Source: Anaerolineae bacterium (GTDB lineage Bacteria; Chloroflexota; Anaerolineae; J102). From it: a stretch of DNA of 20,481 nt. The notes beneath the pieces are model-generated. The model ran no database searches. It was not told the DNA's origin and worked only from the letters and a program-made list of their open reading frames with translations. The stretch is from positions 1-20,481 of the forward strand of contig JALWDV010000816.1 of the NCBI GenBank assembly GCA_027036755.1. Reading direction: 5' to 3'. A program made the position numbers and the translations under genes. Every line of letters starts with the position of its first letter. The stretch's first letter is position 1. Shown in pieces: positions 8,006 to 15,345 of the stretch.

Positions 8006-9463
8006 ATGAAACACGCCTCAAATCAGATAGCTCGTCCGGTGCAACCCAAAATCGTCGATAGAATCGGGTATCGTTTCCAGCGATTCGCTCACATCGAGGG
8101 GATCAGCGGCATTTTACTGGTGGCGGCCACCCTCCTCGCTCTAATCTGGGCCAACTCTCCCTGGTCGCACATCTACTACAATATCCTGGACACCCATTTC
8201 GTCATCGGCATGGGCGACAAGATGACCATCGACGAACCGCTGGTGTTGTGGATCAACGACGCGCTGATGGCTATCTTTTTCTTCGTTGTGGGCCTTGAGT
8301 TGAAGCGCGAGGTGGTCATTGGCGAGCTTTCCTCTTTTCGCAAGGCGATTCTGCCAGCGCTGGCGGCCGTGGGCGGCATGCTCATCCCGGTTTTAATCTT
8401 CTTCGGATTCAATCATGGCGACCCCGCCGCCATGAAAGGATGGGCCATCCCCATGGCGACAGACATCGCCTTCGCCATCGGCGTGCTGGCCCTGGTGGGA
8501 AAACGAGCGCCGCTCAGGCTGGCTATCTTTCTGACAGCTCTGGCTATCGTGGATGACATCGGCGCGATCCTGGTGATTGCGATTTTCTACACCGCCCAGA
8601 TCAATCTCGCCATGTTTTTTGTGGGGCTGGCGATGGTGGCGTTGCTGTTCCTCTATGCCAGGCTGGGAGGACGCTGGCTGGTGGTCTATGGCGCGTTGGG
8701 GATTGTCACCTGGTTCGCCATCTACCTTTCGGGGCTGCACGCCACCCTGGCGGGGGTGTTGGTGGCGCTGACTATCCCTGTGCGCACGAAGGTGGATACG
8801 AAAAGCTTCAGCGACTGGATGCGGCAATTGCTCGATTGGTTCGATAGTGAATCCCGCGACAATGGCGAATGCGCGCCCACCTCGGTGCAACGCACTGCTC
8901 TCTTCGAGATGACCCAGGCCATCGAGCACGCGGATTCTCCCCTGCACCGGTTGGAGCATATCTTACATCCCTGGGTGGCGTTTTTGATTATGCCCGCCTT
9001 CGCACTTTCCAATGCAGGGATCATCATCAACCCCGAATTGTTGGGCGCGCTCATAACGCCACTGGCGTTGGGTATTATCCTGGGGCTGCTTGTGGGCAAA
9101 CCCGTTGGCATCATCTTGTCCACCTGGCTCGGCGTCAAGCTGAATCTCGGCTCGCTGCCCGAAGGAATCACGTGGCGTCACATCTTGGGGGCGGGCGTTT
9201 TGGCGGGCATGGGCTTTACGATGTCGATTTTCATCGCCACGCTGGCGTTCAGCACGGGCGACGGCCATGCCGGATTGTTGGGGTTCAAGCTGGCCAGCCC
9301 GGCGCTATTGGCCAGCGCCGACATGGCGGATCTCCAAAATCTGGCCAAGCTGGCGATTCTGGTCGCTTCCACGCTGGCGGGCGTCATTGGTTATCTGCTT
9401 TTGCGCATCGCACCGCCGATAGCCGCGGAAGAAGCAAGGGTGACGCCGCCCGAACGCGAATAG
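8006..9463 (+). CDS. nhaA: Na+/H+ antiporter NhaA
   Basis: The 485-residue inner-membrane antiporter exports Na+ in exchange for H+, for salt and pH balance. Residues known to matter in E. coli NhaA are present: the Asp pair in ALAIVDDIGAI (D183, D184), the Asp of MATDIAFAIGV (D153), and the Lys of VGKPVGI in the second half. HRLEHILHPWVAFLIMPAFALSNAG is typical of the family. The protein is longer than the E. coli form (388 residues), mainly because of a hydrophilic insert at about 265-310 (cytoplasmic loop) and longer termini. No strong ribosome site is seen before the ATG. It converges with the Nudix gene, with only 4 bp between stops and no terminator recognised. Confidence 0.95.
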   Translation: MKHASNQIARPVQPKIVDRIGYRFQRFAHIEGISGILLVAATLLALIWANSPWSHIYYNILDTHFVIGMGDKMTIDEPLVLWINDALMAIFFFVVGLELKREVVIGELSSFRKAILPALAAVGGMLIPVLIFFGFNHGDPAAMKGWAIPMATDIAFAIGVLALVGKRAPLRLAIFLTALAIVDDIGAILVIAIFYTAQINLAMFFVGLAMVALLFLYARLGGRWLVVYGALGIVTWFAIYLSGLHATLAGVLVALTIPVRTKVDTKSFSDWMRQLLDWFDSESRDNGECAPTSVQRTALFEMTQAIEHADSPLHRLEHILHPWVAFLIMPAFALSNAGIIINPELLGALITPLALGIILGLLVGKPVGIILSTWLGVKLNLGSLPEGITWRHILGAGVLAGMGFTMSIFIATLAFSTGDGHAGLLGFKLASPALLASADMADLQNLAKLAILVASTLAGVIGYLLLRIAPPIAAEEARVTPPERE

Positions 9464-9467
9464 GCTT

Positions 9468-9962
9468 TCATATCTCGCCGTTATCTTCGGCGTCATCCTC
9501 GATGCGCCCGTAGCCAGCAACGCCGCTCCGCCAGTCATCCAGGATGCGATCCAGCGCCAGCATCTGGTTGGAGGGCAAGTCGTCGGGGGGGAACCAACGG
9601 ATATCCGCTATCTCACCGCCCACGCGCTGCAAATCGCCGCCTATGCGCTGGCAGGCGAACACATAGATGTGATCCCGCTTGTGCCAGCCGGTGTAGAAAT
9701 AAACGCCCACCAGACCGGTGATGGCAACCGCCAGGCCCGTCTCCTCCCGCATCTCCCGCACCATTGCTTCTTCGGGACTCTCGCCGCCGCGATGGCCGCC
9801 GCCAGGCAGAAACCAACTGCGTCCGCCATAGCTGTGGCGCACCAGCAGAATCTCGCCTGCATCATTGAAGACGACGCCCCGCACGCCAACGGTGCAGGGC
9901 CTTGTCAATCGCCACCACAGAGTCAGCACCCGGAGAGCGGCGTCGCGCCAGTTGAAATCCAT
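9468..9962 (-). CDS. Nudix hydrolase
   Basis: The 164-residue protein has a complete Nudix box at 55-77 (G-x5-E-x7-RE-x2-EE-x-G; reads GGESPEEAMVREMREETGL), preceded by SWFLPGGG. Nudix enzymes cleave nucleoside diphosphates linked to another group using Mg2+ held by the box glutamates. The substrate cannot be told from sequence. The N-terminal helix rich in Trp and Leu (WRDAALRVLTLWWRL) may be amphipathic. It starts 8 bp after the stop of the Crp-family regulator, so the two probably form one transcript. Confidence 0.9.
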   Translation of the reverse strand: MDFNWRDAALRVLTLWWRLTRPCTVGVRGVVFNDAGEILLVRHSYGGRSWFLPGGGHRGGESPEEAMVREMREETGLAVAITGLVGVYFYTGWHKRDHIYVFACQRIGGDLQRVGGEIADIRWFPPDDLPSNQMLALDRILDDWRSGVAGYGRIEDDAEDNGEI

Positions 9963-9970
9963 GCTTTCGC

Positions 9971-10633
9971 CTATTTTTCGGCGATTTCCCGCAGGGCCTC
10001 TTTATCCAGGATGGTGATCCGGCGTCTCCCGATCTCCAAAATCCCCTGCGCTTTCATGTCATTCAGCGTCTGAGTCGTGGTCTCGCGGTACGTGCCGATC
10101 ATCTCAGCCAGGTCCTGATGCGTCATGCCCGCAACCTCATCACCATCGCCCGCCAGGCGCAAGAGCAATGCAGCCAGGCGCGAGGGGATGCTTTTGAAAA
10201 CCAACGCTTCCAGTTGCTCCTCGGTCTCCCGCAGCCGATTGCCGGTGATCTCCAGGAGGCGCAGGGCCACCTGTGGCCGATTTAACACCAGTCGTTCGAG
10301 ATCATCGCGGCTCATCACGCAGATGGTGCAATCGGTGATAGCTTCGGCAAAGATGTTGTGGATGCGCTGCCCCAGCAGGCTCATTTCCCCAAACATCGCG
10401 CCATCCCTCAGGGTGTAAATCACCAACTTCTTGCCCTCGGGAGAAATACGGTAGAGCTGCACCGCGCCTTTTTTGAGGATGAAGATAACCTCGCCAGTGT
10501 CTTCGGGACGATAGAAAATCTTCCCTTTTTTCACCGATGTCATGGTGGTGATGCCTTCGAGTTCCTCCTGATCTTCCCTTGACAGATCCCGGAAGAGCTC
10601 CATGGTTGTGAGATGTGCGTTTTTCTCGTTCAT
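9971..10633 (-). CDS. Crp/Fnr-family transcriptional regulator
   Basis: From ATG 10633 (AAAGGG upstream) the protein has 220 residues, typical for the family; the longer frame to 10696 adds an unlike tail. The N-terminal cyclic-nucleotide-type beta-roll spans about 13-110 (GEVIFILKKGAVQLYRISPEG, DGAMFGEMSLLG). A long dimerisation helix covers about 110-140. A C-terminal winged HTH spans about 165-210 (MTHQDLAEMIGTYRETTTQTL recognition region). E83 matches the cAMP-contacting Glu of CRP, but the following Arg-Ser pair is absent (N93-I94), and there is no N-terminal Cys cluster. The ligand is therefore unknown and probably not cAMP or an Fe-S cluster. It is co-directional with the Nudix gene downstream. 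Confidence 0.92.
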   Translation of the reverse strand: MNEKNAHLTTMELFRDLSREDQEELEGITTMTSVKKGKIFYRPEDTGEVIFILKKGAVQLYRISPEGKKLVIYTLRDGAMFGEMSLLGQRIHNIFAEAITDCTICVMSRDDLERLVLNRPQVALRLLEITGNRLRETEEQLEALVFKSIPSRLAALLLRLAGDGDEVAGMTHQDLAEMIGTYRETTTQTLNDMKAQGILEIGRRRITILDKEALREIAEK

Positions 10634-10724
10634 GGTAATCCCTTTTATGGAGGATGCGCGTGGCGGTTGCGAAACAGGCGCCATGAGCGGCTGCACGCCG
10701 ATACGGACGAAAATTCCTCGTTAC

Positions 10725-10804
10725 TCATTCCGACGACCGCAGGGAGGAGGAATCTCCTCGTCAGCATGGGGATTTCTCGGTCGCTGCGCTCCCTCGAAAT
10801 GACG
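10725..10804 (+). repeat. Dispersed palindromic repeat, TCATTCCGACGACC family, copy 1
   Basis: The first 33 bp (10725-10757) are identical to 19249-19281. The right half (TCGGTCGCTGCGCTCCC, then TCGAAATGACG) is an imperfect inverted copy of the left half. About 10 bp of unrelated sequence separates the halves. It is non-coding and could fold into a long hairpin. Confidence 0.75.
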
Positions 10805-10868
10805 TAGGAGAGCTTATTTACGGAACAGTCCGATGACGGGCAAGCCCGCGCCGATACCGATGAAAGAC

Positions 10869-10942
10869 GAGGACACGGATTGACACGGCCTTCGGTCACA
10901 GATTTTTTGAATTATCCGTGTTTTTCTGTGTTCATCCGTGTT
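10869..10942. repeat. Inverted repeat of the ACACGGAT/ATCCGTGT type
   Basis: The left arm (10869-10888) reads GAGGACACGGATTGACACGG. The right arm (10913-10942) repeats ATCCGTGTT and CTGTGTT. It is a word-based palindrome, non-coding, of the same style as 3116-3221 but with different words. Confidence 0.6.
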
Positions 10943-11112
10943 CTATTTTCAAAGCAGGCCAGAAGCCAGTCGCACGAGAAATTTGGCAAATGACAGGGAG
11001 CGGGCGCATGGCTTCTCGTCCGAAAAAGAATACAGACAAAGACATCTCGATTATAGACGCCCAAACGTAAGATGGCAAACAAAGGCGCGCTCGATTGTAT
11101 TTTGGTTTGATG

Positions 11113-11148
11113 TTGGCCCGCTTTCGGGGGAGATGATAGAATGCCATC
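11113..11148 (+). promoter_or_regulatory. Putative leaderless promoter of the glycosyltransferase
   Basis: TTGGCC (11113-11118), an 18-bp spacer, then TAGAAT (11137-11142), followed by 6 bp and the ATG at 11149. Transcription would start at or next to the A of the ATG. No Shine-Dalgarno sits at a normal distance, which fits leaderless translation. The pattern is read by eye and unproven. Confidence 0.45.
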
Positions 11149-12258
11149 ATGCACGTTGTTATGATCTCCAAGGCCTGCATCGTGGGCGCGTATCAGAAAA
11201 AGCTGGAGGAGTTGGCCCGCGAGCCCGATATGCGTCTGACTGTCCTGACGCCGCCAGCGTGGAGGGACGATCGGGGCGAGCAGCTTCTGGAGCGGGTTTT
11301 CACTCGCGGCTACGAGTTGCGGGTGACGCCGCTGGCCTTCAACGGACATTTCCATTTCCATTACTATCCCAGGCTGGCCGCGGAACTGGATGAACTCCGC
11401 CCCGATCTCCTCCACATCGACGAGGAGCCCTACAATTGGGCTACGCGGCGGGCCATGGCCCAGGCCGTCAGGCGGGGCATCCCCGGGTTGTTCTTCACCT
11501 GGCAGAATATCAACCGCCGCTATCCCCCGCCTTTCGTCTGGTGGGAGCGATACAACTATCGTCACGCCCGGCATGTCATTGCTGGCAATCACGACGCGGT
11601 CGCGGTGCTGCGGGCCAAAGGCTATGCCGGCCCCGTTTCGGTCATCCCCCAGTTTGGCGTGGACCCCGACCTGTTCTCACCGTCCGACGCCCCTCGTCCC
11701 CACCGACCCTTCACCATCGGCTACGCGGGCGGTCTCATCGCGGCCAAGGGACTGGATGTGCTGCTGCGGGCCTGCGCCCGGCTGCCCGGCCCGTGGGAGC
11801 TGCATCTGGTCGGCGCTGGCTCCGAAGAAACGGCGCTGCGCTCTCTGGCCGATGAGCTGGGCGTTGGCGACCGCGTGCGCTGGCTGGGCAAACGATCCTC
11901 TCTGGAGATGCCCGACTTCTATCGCGCCATCGACGCGCTGGCGCTTCCCTCCCGCACCACGTCTCGCTGGAAGGAGCAGTTCGGGCGGGTGCTGGTGGAG
12001 GCTATGGCCTGCGAAACGCCCGTCATCGGCTCCGACAGCGGTGAAATTCCCCACGTGATCAGCGATGCGGGCCTGATCTTCCCCGAAAATGACGTCGACG
12101 CCCTGGCCGCCCATCTGCGGGCGCTGCAAAGCGATGCAGCGCTGCGCCGGGAGTTGGGGCGACGCGGGCGTCAGCGGGTGTTGAAGCAGTTCACCCAGGC
12201 GCAGATCGCCCGGGCCACAGCCGGGGTTTATCGACAGATGTTCGATGCTGGCCGATAG
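11149..12258 (+). CDS. Glycosyltransferase family 4 (GT-B fold)
   Basis: The 369-residue cytoplasmic or membrane-associated retaining glycosyltransferase would move a sugar from a nucleotide donor to a glycan or lipid acceptor. The N-terminal half (MHVVMISKACIVGAYQKKLEE...; HFHFHYYP; DLLHIDEEPYNWATRR) is the acceptor domain. The C-terminal half starts IGYAGGLIAAKGLDVLLRA (K200). The E-x7-E motif is EQFGRVLVE (E276, E284), followed by AMACETPVIGSDSGEIPHVI, which binds the donor. The start is chosen at the first ATG, matching the family start and a -10 box 6 bp upstream. It stands alone, with no neighbouring polysaccharide cluster, and converges with the Trm112-like gene (10 bp apart). Donor and acceptor are not predictable. 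Confidence 0.92.
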   Translation: MHVVMISKACIVGAYQKKLEELAREPDMRLTVLTPPAWRDDRGEQLLERVFTRGYELRVTPLAFNGHFHFHYYPRLAAELDELRPDLLHIDEEPYNWATRRAMAQAVRRGIPGLFFTWQNINRRYPPPFVWWERYNYRHARHVIAGNHDAVAVLRAKGYAGPVSVIPQFGVDPDLFSPSDAPRPHRPFTIGYAGGLIAAKGLDVLLRACARLPGPWELHLVGAGSEETALRSLADELGVGDRVRWLGKRSSLEMPDFYRAIDALALPSRTTSRWKEQFGRVLVEAMACETPVIGSDSGEIPHVISDAGLIFPENDVDALAAHLRALQSDAALRRELGRRGRQRVLKQFTQAQIARATAGVYRQMFDAGR

Positions 12259-12268
12259 ATGGTTTCTC

Positions 12269-12502
12269 TCAGACCACTGGCTCGGGCGGCGTCTCGGGCA
12301 GGGAGTCAACCGGCGCGTTTCGCCAGCGATCCCCTTCCTCGATGAGCATCACCGGAATATCGTCCCGGATGGGATATTTGCGACCGCAATCCTGGCACAC
12401 CAACCAGACGTCTTTCACCAGTTCCAGATGTCCTGCATCTTCGCCTTCGCGAACGCAGGCGGGACATCGCAGCAGTTCAAGCAATTCGGACGAAATGCTC
12501 AT
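12269..12502 (-). CDS. Trm112-like small zinc-ribbon protein
   Basis: The 77-residue protein begins MSISSELLELLRCPAC, with AGGAG at good distance; an upstream in-frame ATG at 12565 would start within the promoter. Four cysteines in two CxxC pairs (C13/C16 and C36/C39) can bind one Zn2+. The run LVCQDCGRKYPIRDDIPVML is characteristic of the UPF0434/Trm112 family. Eukaryotic Trm112 activates methyltransferases; bacterial members are often found beside methyltransferase or sugar-transfer genes, and their role is not settled. Here it lies tail-to-tail with a glycosyltransferase and head-to-head with a thiolase. Confidence 0.85.
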   Translation of the reverse strand: MSISSELLELLRCPACVREGEDAGHLELVKDVWLVCQDCGRKYPIRDDIPVMLIEEGDRWRNAPVDSLPETPPEPVV

Positions 12503-12553
12503 GGGCAATACTCCTGAAATCAAGATGTGGGACGGAAGCGTCTCCGCTGTTCG

Positions 12554-12582
12554 AGTATAGCCCAATTTGCCATCTCTTACAA
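12554..12582 (-). promoter_or_regulatory. Sigma-70-type promoter for the Trm112-like gene
   Basis: On the minus strand: TTGTAA (12577-12582), a 17-bp spacer, TATACT (12554-12559). The -35 abuts the thiolase ribosome site on the other strand, so the two divergent genes have interlocked control regions. For the thiolase I see only a weak TATAGC at 12556-12561. Confidence 0.6.
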
Positions 12583-12594
12583 AAGGAGCGACTC

Positions 12595-13734
12595 ATGCGA
12601 GAAGCTTACATTGTCTCAGCCGTGCGCACTCCCACCGGGCGCCGTCGCGGCATGTTCAGCGAGGTGCTGCCCATCACCCTTTCCACCGTGGCGGTTCGCG
12701 CGGCCGTCGAGCGCGTCGGCGTCGAGCCGGAGGATGTGGATGACGTCATCCTGGGCTGCGTCACGCCCGTCGGCGAGCAGGGCGCAAATATCGCCCGGCT
12801 TACCGCGCTCAACGCCCGTTTTCCCGTCACCGTGCCCGGCGTCACCATCAATCGCATGTGCGGCTCCAGCCAACAGGCGGTGCATTTCGCGGCCCAGGCC
12901 ATCACGGCTGGCGATATGGACATCGTGGTGGCGGGCGGCGTCGAGCACATGACGCGCGTGCCCATGGCTTCCGATTATCCCCAAACCTGGCCCGAGGATT
13001 TCCCCTACGATCTGGTGCCGCAGGGCATTTCGGCTGAGCTCATCGCCGAAAAATGGGACATCAGCCGCATGCAGTTGGATGAATTGGGCTACGCCAGCCA
13101 CGTGAAGGCGGCTCGGGCCACGCGGGCGGGCCTGTTCGAGGATGAAATCATCCCTGTGTCGGTTCCCGACGGGGGAGCAGGCCCGCGCGTCGTCACCATC
13201 GATGAGGGCATCCGGTTCGATACGAGTCTGGAGAAGATGCTGGCGCTGCGTCCTGCATTCAAGGAGGATGGCGTGATCACCGCGGGCAACAGCAGCCAGA
13301 TCAGCGATGGCGCGGCCGCGCTGGTGGTGATGTCGGAGGACGCGATGAAACGGTATCGGTTGGAGCCCATGGCCCGGATTGTGGCCCGGGTTGTGGTGGG
13401 CGATGATCCCATCTTGATGCTCGCTGGCGTCATCCCGGCCACGCGCGAGGTGCTGAAACGCGCGGGCCTGAGTCTGAATGACATCGATATCTTCGAGGTG
13501 AATGAGGCTTTCGCCTCGGTGGTGTTGGCCTGGATGGCTGAAATCCAGCCAGATCCCGAAAAGGTGAATCCGCGCGGGGGCGCTATCGCCCTGGGCCATC
13601 CCCTGGGAGCCAGCGGCGCTCGCATTATGACGACCCTGGTGCACGAACTGCGACAGACGGGCGGGCGTTATGGCCTGCAGGTGATGTGCATCGGGCATGG
13701 CATGGCCACCGCCACCATCATCGAGGCGCTGTAA
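12595..13734 (+). CDS. Thiolase (acetyl-CoA acetyltransferase / 3-ketoacyl-CoA thiolase)
   Basis: The 379-residue enzyme cleaves 3-ketoacyl-CoA or condenses two acetyl-CoA. The nucleophile C89 is in INRMCGSSQQA. VNEAFA (N303) and GGAIALGHPLGASGARI (H335) are both intact. C365 in CIGHGMA is the second catalytic Cys; the usual CxGGG is changed to CIGHG, a variant seen in several thiolase subgroups. AAAAGGAG lies 7 bp before the ATG. It is a single gene with no acyl-CoA dehydrogenase or hydratase beside it, so degradative versus biosynthetic use cannot be decided. Confidence 0.93.
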   Translation: MREAYIVSAVRTPTGRRRGMFSEVLPITLSTVAVRAAVERVGVEPEDVDDVILGCVTPVGEQGANIARLTALNARFPVTVPGVTINRMCGSSQQAVHFAAQAITAGDMDIVVAGGVEHMTRVPMASDYPQTWPEDFPYDLVPQGISAELIAEKWDISRMQLDELGYASHVKAARATRAGLFEDEIIPVSVPDGGAGPRVVTIDEGIRFDTSLEKMLALRPAFKEDGVITAGNSSQISDGAAALVVMSEDAMKRYRLEPMARIVARVVVGDDPILMLAGVIPATREVLKRAGLSLNDIDIFEVNEAFASVVLAWMAEIQPDPEKVNPRGGAIALGHPLGASGARIMTTLVHELRQTGGRYGLQVMCIGHGMATATIIEAL

Positions 13735-13780
13735 ATCCGCCGCGGCAAATGGCCGCCAAGTCCAAAGGGGGCGCTCCGGC

Positions 13781-13838
13781 AGACTTCGGAGGTCTGCCGA
13801 GACCTCCGAAGTCTTTGGCCCGCGCGACGCTGCGAACC
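13781..13838 (+). repeat. AGACCTC-type hairpin repeat, copy 1
   Basis: AGACTTCGGAGGTCT (13781-13795) and AGACCTCCGAAGTCT (13800-13814) are perfectly complementary over 15 bp with a 4-base loop, followed by TTT and then CGCGCGACGCTGCGAACC (13821-13838). The same unit layout recurs at 13924. It lies 46 bp past the thiolase stop and could act as a weak terminator. Confidence 0.8.
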
Positions 13839-13923
13839 GCCCAGCCTGAATCGCCCTGCAATGGCGTCCCAGGTCACTCTCTGCTCCAACCTGGTTTCAG
13901 AAGGCGGCTGGCTCGCCCCCGCT

Positions 13924-13983
13924 AGACCTCGGAGGTCTCGCCCAGACCTCCGAGGTCTTTAAATCCGCGCGACGCTGCGAACC
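13924..13983 (+). repeat. AGACCTC-type hairpin repeat, copy 2
   Basis: AGACCTCGGAGGTCT (13924-13938) and AGACCTCCGAGGTCT (13944-13958) pair perfectly over 15 bp around a 5-base loop, then TTT and CGCGCGACGCTGCGAACC (13966-13983), an exact copy of the 18 bp following copy 1. It ends 14 bp from the 3' end of the ComEA-like gene. Confidence 0.8.
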
Positions 13984-13997
13984 TCCTATGACGGCAA

Positions 13998-14639
13998 TCA
14001 CTGCACCGTGACATGGGGACGCAACTTCTCGAGTTTGGCTTCGCCAATTCCCTTCACTTTCAGCAGATCATCCACCGTGTTGTAGGGGCGTCCTTCGATA
14101 ATGCGTTTGGCCATGGCAGGCCCGATGCCGGGCAGACTCTCCAACTCCTCCTGACTGGCGGTGTTGAGGTCCACCAGCCCAACGGGCGCGTTATCCTTCT
14201 TCTCCCCGCCAGCATCCGTTGTCCCGGTGCGGGCGATGGGCGGCGGCGGGGCTGCGCCCTCGTCTTGCGTGGGCACGTAGATTTGCTCGCCATCGCTCAG
14301 CGGATGAGCCAGATTGATGGCGACGAGGTCTGCGTCATCGGTCTCGCCCCCGGCCTGCTCGATGGCGTCCACCACCAGGCTGTCGGGCGGCAGCCGATAA
14401 ACGCCCGGATGATGCACCGCGCCGCTCACATAAACTCGGAGCGGCGCAGGCGTGGCTTTTGCGACAGGCGTGGCGGGCTCGGGGCATGCCGCCTCGACCG
14501 CGGGCGTCTCGGGCGGGATGATCTCGATGGGCTGGGGCTGGGGATGACGCAGATTCAGCAAGGCGTAGGCCACGAACAGCGCAATCCAGAAAAACGATGT
14601 AGCAATGATTGCGGGCAGATTCTGGCGCAGATCAAACAT
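13998..14639 (-). CDS. comEA: ComEA-like DNA-binding protein (SLBB + helix-hairpin-helix)
   Basis: The 213-residue protein starts at ATG 14639 (GGAGGAG upstream). It has a single N-terminal membrane span (8-30), a Pro-rich stalk (32-66), an SLBB domain (about 68-124, LRVYVSGAVHHPGVYRLP...IYVPTQ), a second linker, and a C-terminal HhH pair (154-213; VDLNTASQEELESLPGIGPAMAKRII and DDLLKVKGIGEAKLEKLRPHV). This is the layout of ComEA, the anchored receptor that binds incoming double-stranded DNA in competence. The usual partner comEC is not downstream in this window. The first 8 bp overlap the preceding unknown gene, implying translational coupling. Confidence 0.88.
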   Translation of the reverse strand: MFDLRQNLPAIIATSFFWIALFVAYALLNLRHPQPQPIEIIPPETPAVEAACPEPATPVAKATPAPLRVYVSGAVHHPGVYRLPPDSLVVDAIEQAGGETDDADLVAINLAHPLSDGEQIYVPTQDEGAAPPPPIARTGTTDAGGEKKDNAPVGLVDLNTASQEELESLPGIGPAMAKRIIEGRPYNTVDDLLKVKGIGEAKLEKLRPHVTVQ

Positions 14640-15003
14640 GCTCCTCCCCCACTTTGGCGGCTTCTGGCGGCTCATCTGACGCCAGGGCCATCATCGTGGA
14701 TAACGCCGCCTCGAAATCCTCGGGCGTTGCGATTGTGGTCATAACGGCGCTGACGACAAGGGATTCCCGCAGCGTCACATAGGTGCGATGCGTCCCGTTC
14801 ACAACCCGCTCCTCCGGCTTGCCCATCAGGACAACGCGGCGCAGCAGCAGCCTGCCGCTTCTATCCGCCACCAGTCGCAGCCTGTCGTCGCCATCGTTGC
14901 GATACGCGGTCAGCGTCTCGCGCAGCGAACACTCCCATCCCTTCGACGTCAATATGTGGACCAGTTCGGTCAGAGGAAAATCGGCCACGCGTTGAACAGT
15001 CAT
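14632..15003 (-). CDS. Hypothetical protein coupled to comEA
   Basis: The 123-residue soluble protein is not recognised. It begins MTVQRVADFPLTELVHIL (ATG 15003, weak GAGG upstream) and is chosen because the promoter at 15058-15086 lies just ahead; the longer frame to 15270 runs through the promoter and a repeat hairpin. Visible features: an N-terminal helix, a basic beta-rich middle (RLRLVADRSGRLLLRRVVLMGKPEERVV) and an acidic C-terminal tail. Its stop overlaps the comEA start by 8 bp, so the two are made together, suggesting a related role in DNA or envelope functions (inferred). Confidence 0.7.
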   Translation of the reverse strand: MTVQRVADFPLTELVHILTSKGWECSLRETLTAYRNDGDDRLRLVADRSGRLLLRRVVLMGKPEERVVNGTHRTYVTLRESLVVSAVMTTIATPEDFEAALSTMMALASDEPPEAAKVGEEHV

Positions 15004-15038
15004 CAGCGCCTCGCTGAAAAATGAGATGCAATCACTGT

Positions 15039-15050
15039 GGGAGATCTCCC
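15039..15050. promoter_or_regulatory. 12-bp palindrome GGGAGATCTCCC at the predicted transcription start
   Basis: A perfect 12-bp palindrome lies immediately downstream of the -10 box at 15058-15063, at about +1 to +12 of the transcript. Its position would let a bound dimer block initiation. No regulator gene is adjacent. Confidence 0.45.
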
Positions 15051-15057
15051 GGCTTCG

Positions 15058-15086
15058 ATTATAAGATAGCCGCTGTGTGTTGGCAA
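15058..15086 (-). promoter_or_regulatory. Sigma-70-type promoter of the hypothetical-comEA operon
   Basis: On the minus strand: TTGCCA (15081-15086), a 17-bp spacer and a consensus TATAAT (15058-15063). It lies 55 bp upstream of ATG 15003, giving a leader of about 48 nt. Confidence 0.75.
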
Positions 15087-15130
15087 CTGGCGCACCGAGT
15101 GCAGTCGCGGCCTCATCCGCGCCCGGCGTA

Positions 15131-15164
15131 AGACCTCGGAGGTCTGCGCAGGCCTCCGAGGTCT
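15131..15164. repeat. AGACCTC-type hairpin repeat, copy 3
   Basis: AGACCTCGGAGGTCT (15131-15145) and AGGCCTCCGAGGTCT (15150-15164) pair at 14 of 15 positions around a 4-base loop. The CGCGCGACGC tail seen with copies 1 and 2 is absent here. It sits upstream of the comEA operon promoter. Confidence 0.75.
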
Positions 15165-15247
15165 CCCACTCGGTCAGAATGCCGCGACATGGCTTTCCTG
15201 AAAACCGTCGCCATAAGCGGTTGCTCACCACATAACGAACGAAAATG

Positions 15248-15343
15248 GAACACAGAAAAATCTGATGCACGCAGATTTTCGCAGATTGGCTTGATTTTAT
15301 CTGTTTTTATCTGCGTCGCTCAGCTTTATCGGCGTCATCTGCG
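15248..15343. repeat. Inverted repeat of the AATCTG(C)/GCAGATT type
   Basis: The left arm (15248-15288) contains AACACAGAAAAATCTG and GCAGATTTTCGCAGATT. The right arm (15297-15343) contains ATCTGTTTTTATCTGCG and CATCTGCGTTC. It fills the space between the comEA operon repeats and the amidase stop and probably provides the amidase 3' hairpin. Confidence 0.65.
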
Positions 15344-15345
15344 TT

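Larger units (their letters stand above)
10634..11148. other. Intergenic region with two repeat units
   Basis: This divergent spacer between the Crp-family gene and the glycosyltransferase holds no convincing gene. Contents are a palindromic repeat (10725-10804), a word-based inverted repeat (10869-10942) and the glycosyltransferase promoter just before 11149. A minus-strand open frame of 226 codons covering 10912-11592 lies largely antisense to the glycosyltransferase and ends in repeat-derived residues (ENRTRMNTEKHG), so it is not a gene. Confidence 0.6.

Noticed and set aside
10912..11592. Minus-strand open frame (226 codons)
   Set aside because: Half is antisense to the glycosyltransferase and the rest runs through an inverted repeat, ending in repeat-derived residues.
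13781..15164. AGACCTC repeats considered as a CRISPR array
   Set aside because: The copies are single hairpins at irregular distances with a gene pair between them and no uniform spacers; no cas genes are present.
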